The position numbers were made by a program, and so were the translations under genes. Below, piece after piece: positions 62,814-64,000 of a DNA stretch of 64,000 nt. The notes under the pieces are model-generated. The model searched no databases. It worked only from the letters and a program-made list of their open reading frames with translations, and was not told where the DNA came from. Each line of letters begins with the position of its first letter. Within the stretch, counting starts at the first letter, position 1. The stretch comes from Bradyrhizobium sp. CCBAU 53340 (GTDB lineage: Bacteria > Pseudomonadota > Alphaproteobacteria > Rhizobiales > Xanthobacteraceae). The stretch is taken from the NCBI RefSeq assembly GCF_015291645.1, contig NZ_CP030056.1:124001-188000 (forward strand), given 5' to 3'.

Positions 62814-62870
62814 TGTCATTCGGCATGCAAAATTGGATGCTGAAGGGATCAATTGTGACGCCGAATGACA
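62814..62870. repeat. 57-bp mini-element with IS21-type ends
   Basis: TGTCATTCGGC at 62814-62824 and GCCGAATGACA at 62860-62870 are perfect inverted 11-mers, identical to the first 11 bases of the IS21-family element at 22351. The interior (ATGCAAAATTGGATGCTGAA, GGGATCAATTGTGAC) keeps AAATTG/CAATTG motifs like the element's subterminal repeats. This looks like two IS ends joined with the body deleted, or a MITE-like derivative. Confidence 0.6.
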
Positions 62871-63018
62871 ATAGCGGATTCGACGAACTCGACCTCGCTC
62901 TCCGTCTCGTCCTGCAAGCCATTGAGCAATGAGATCACCAGCTCACCTTGTTTTCTCCCGTCGGACTCATAAGGCGTGCGGCAGTCATGGAAACGTCTGA
63001 TCGAGGAGCGCAGTCTGT

Positions 63019-64000
63019 TCAATTCTGCGCACTGCCGGTCCAATCGCCGACGAGGGTGGGCCAATCGATCGGACGTGGGTTCTTGCCGATCCAAACGTCC
63101 CAGAAATCTGGGTCTGACGATTGCGGCCGATGTGCCTCGGCAAGTTCATCCATCTCCACGAGCAAAGGAATCGGCGTGGCCCATCCCAGCAAAATTGCCT
63201 GACGGGATGGTAGGCTAGGTAGCTCCTTTAGCAAGCCCGCCACATTGTCGGGAACGAGACGTCCAACTAGCGCCTGATCGAGGTCGTTTACGATCCGGTG
63301 CAGTAGGAAAGTATTGCACTGTGCAAGGATCGTGGGCGAGAGCTCCGATGGGCGTTGTGACGATAGCATCAATCCAAGACCAAACTTGCGACCTTCGCGC
63401 GCGATCTTTTCGAACGTCTCGCGACAGAGCTGGGTCGGGTTTTCTGCCGGCCCATCTTCGTTGGCGCCTCGCCGAACAAAGTTGTGTGCTTCCTCTAGAA
63501 CCAAGGTCGTGGGCAGAGGTTTGCCATCAGGATGAAGCCGTCGGTAGCGCTGCAATGCCTCAAACGTCAGCCGTCCCAGAACCGCAACGACTACGTGGAT
63601 TATTTCTGAAGGCACCAACGAAAGGTCAACGATTGCGACCTGTCCGTTGGCCGAGGCGTTGCTGCCCACGAACGCGTCAAGCCAGGCATCGAAGGTGATC
63701 GCCGGGTCACTTCCAATCACTTGACCGAGTCTCGGGTCCGACATCATGCCGCGGATGCGCATGCCGAGCGTGCTGATGAATCCGGCCAACGCACCTCCCT
63801 CCGTCGCTGCTATCCTCTCAAGGTGCTCTGGCAGCATGTGTACGTCGAATGGTATCGGTGCATCTTCCGTAAGATGCGCGATGGCGAAAGCATCCTCTAC
63901 CAGATCTACGAAGCTCTGCAGTGACCTCCGCACCGCTTCCATGTCCTGTACTGAGAAGGAGTTGAACCAGTCTCCTGACCGACGGGAATTAGCGATAGTT
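63019..64000 (-). CDS. HerA-like DUF87 ATPase, C-terminal part (partial)
   Basis: The minus-strand frame is open from the window edge (TIANSRRSGDWFNSF before the first Met at 63942) to the stop at 63019, so the N-terminal part with Walker A lies beyond the window; about 326 residues are visible. Walker B is PLPTTLVLEEAHNFV with E-E in the usual place; GRKFGLGLMLSSQRPSELSP and NTFLLHRIVNDLDQALVGRL are strong HerA signatures, and the C-terminal LPSRQAILLGWATPIPLLVE follows. HerA hexamers translocate DNA with a nuclease partner and often belong to anti-phage systems (SIR2-HerA, DUF4297-HerA), whose partner would lie upstream of this gene, outside the window. Confidence 0.88.
   Translation of the reverse strand, partial: TIANSRRSGDWFNSFSVQDMEAVRRSLQSFVDLVEDAFAIAHLTEDAPIPFDVHMLPEHLERIAATEGGALAGFISTLGMRIRGMMSDPRLGQVIGSDPAITFDAWLDAFVGSNASANGQVAIVDLSLVPSEIIHVVVAVLGRLTFEALQRYRRLHPDGKPLPTTLVLEEAHNFVRRGANEDGPAENPTQLCRETFEKIAREGRKFGLGLMLSSQRPSELSPTILAQCNTFLLHRIVNDLDQALVGRLVPDNVAGLLKELPSLPSRQAILLGWATPIPLLVEMDELAEAHRPQSSDPDFWDVWIGKNPRPIDWPTLVGDWTGSAQN

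Noticed and set aside
1..64000. CRISPR arrays, rRNA and tRNA genes
   Set aside because: No regularly spaced repeats with unique spacers and no convincing rRNA or tRNA sequence were seen; a covariance search would settle the tRNA question.

Overview
The window looks like a chromosomal or symbiosis-island segment of an alphaproteobacterium of the order Hyphomicrobiales, most likely a Bradyrhizobium/Mesorhizobium-type rhizobium. This is inferred from the moderately high G+C, the protein styles (Tat-exported solute-binding proteins, MmgE/PrpD and PxpBCA sets, a pRiA4b ORF-3 protein, a MOBP mobilisation pair) and the IS21, IS66, IS5 and IS91 debris. No rRNA or tRNA gene and no CRISPR array was recognised.

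Region 1 (1-20971) is an orderly catabolic island, all on the + strand, with short gaps or ATGA-type overlaps. It encodes the end of a thiamine-diphosphate 2-oxo-acid decarboxylase, an aldehyde dehydrogenase, an ABC importer (ATPase, fused double permease, two paralogous Tat-exported binding proteins), an aminotransferase, two MmgE/PrpD proteins, 5-oxoprolinase PxpB-PxpC-PxpA, an Ldh-family imino-acid reductase or dehydrogenase, a frameshifted MFS exporter, two FAD-dependent amine/amino-acid oxidases, a ProC-like reductase and a GntR/FCD regulator. Together they suggest uptake and breakdown of an amino- or imino-acid, perhaps cyclic (proline-, pipecolate- or 5-oxoproline-like). The substrate is not proven.

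Region 2 (21053-25560) is a scrap yard: the tail of an amino-acid ABC ATPase, a pRiA4b ORF-3 gene, an IS66 fragment, a complete 2478-bp IS21-family element (istA, istB), a broken 3'-5' exonuclease and a fragment of an acyltransferase.

Region 3 (25578-28273, - strand) is the most novel-looking locus. A methyltransferase has the catalytic layout of borosin peptide-backbone alpha-N-methyltransferases. It is followed 15 bp later by a 73-residue all-helical small protein that could be a split-borosin precursor, which overlaps a 553-residue protein of unknown function with C-terminal membrane segments.

Region 4 (28385-50620) is a defence and toxin-antitoxin island: a dead tyrosine recombinase, a truncated DncV-like CBASS cyclase, a GFA-family gene, protease fragments, a Fic protein, two AbiE systems (one toxin frameshifted), an Mrr-like endonuclease, a broken SMC-like ATPase, a DUF2130 protein, and a type III CBASS operon (CD-NTase, HORMA, TRIP13-like ATPase, SLOG/TIR-like effector, exonuclease) divergent from a fused HTH-metallopeptidase regulator. 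The CBASS block lies between direct repeats derived from the 3' end of an abiEii gene.

Region 5 (51010-64000) holds transposase and excisionase remnants, a sulfotransferase, an IS91 fragment, a mobilisation cassette with an RP4-like nic sequence, mobC and a MOBP relaxase, a two-gene HTH plus PD-(D/E)XK nuclease module with an operator-like palindrome, a 57-bp mini-element with IS21-type ends, and the C-terminal part of a HerA-like ATPase running off the right edge. Many accessory genes carry single-base frameshifts. These could be real decay or consensus errors and should be checked against reads.
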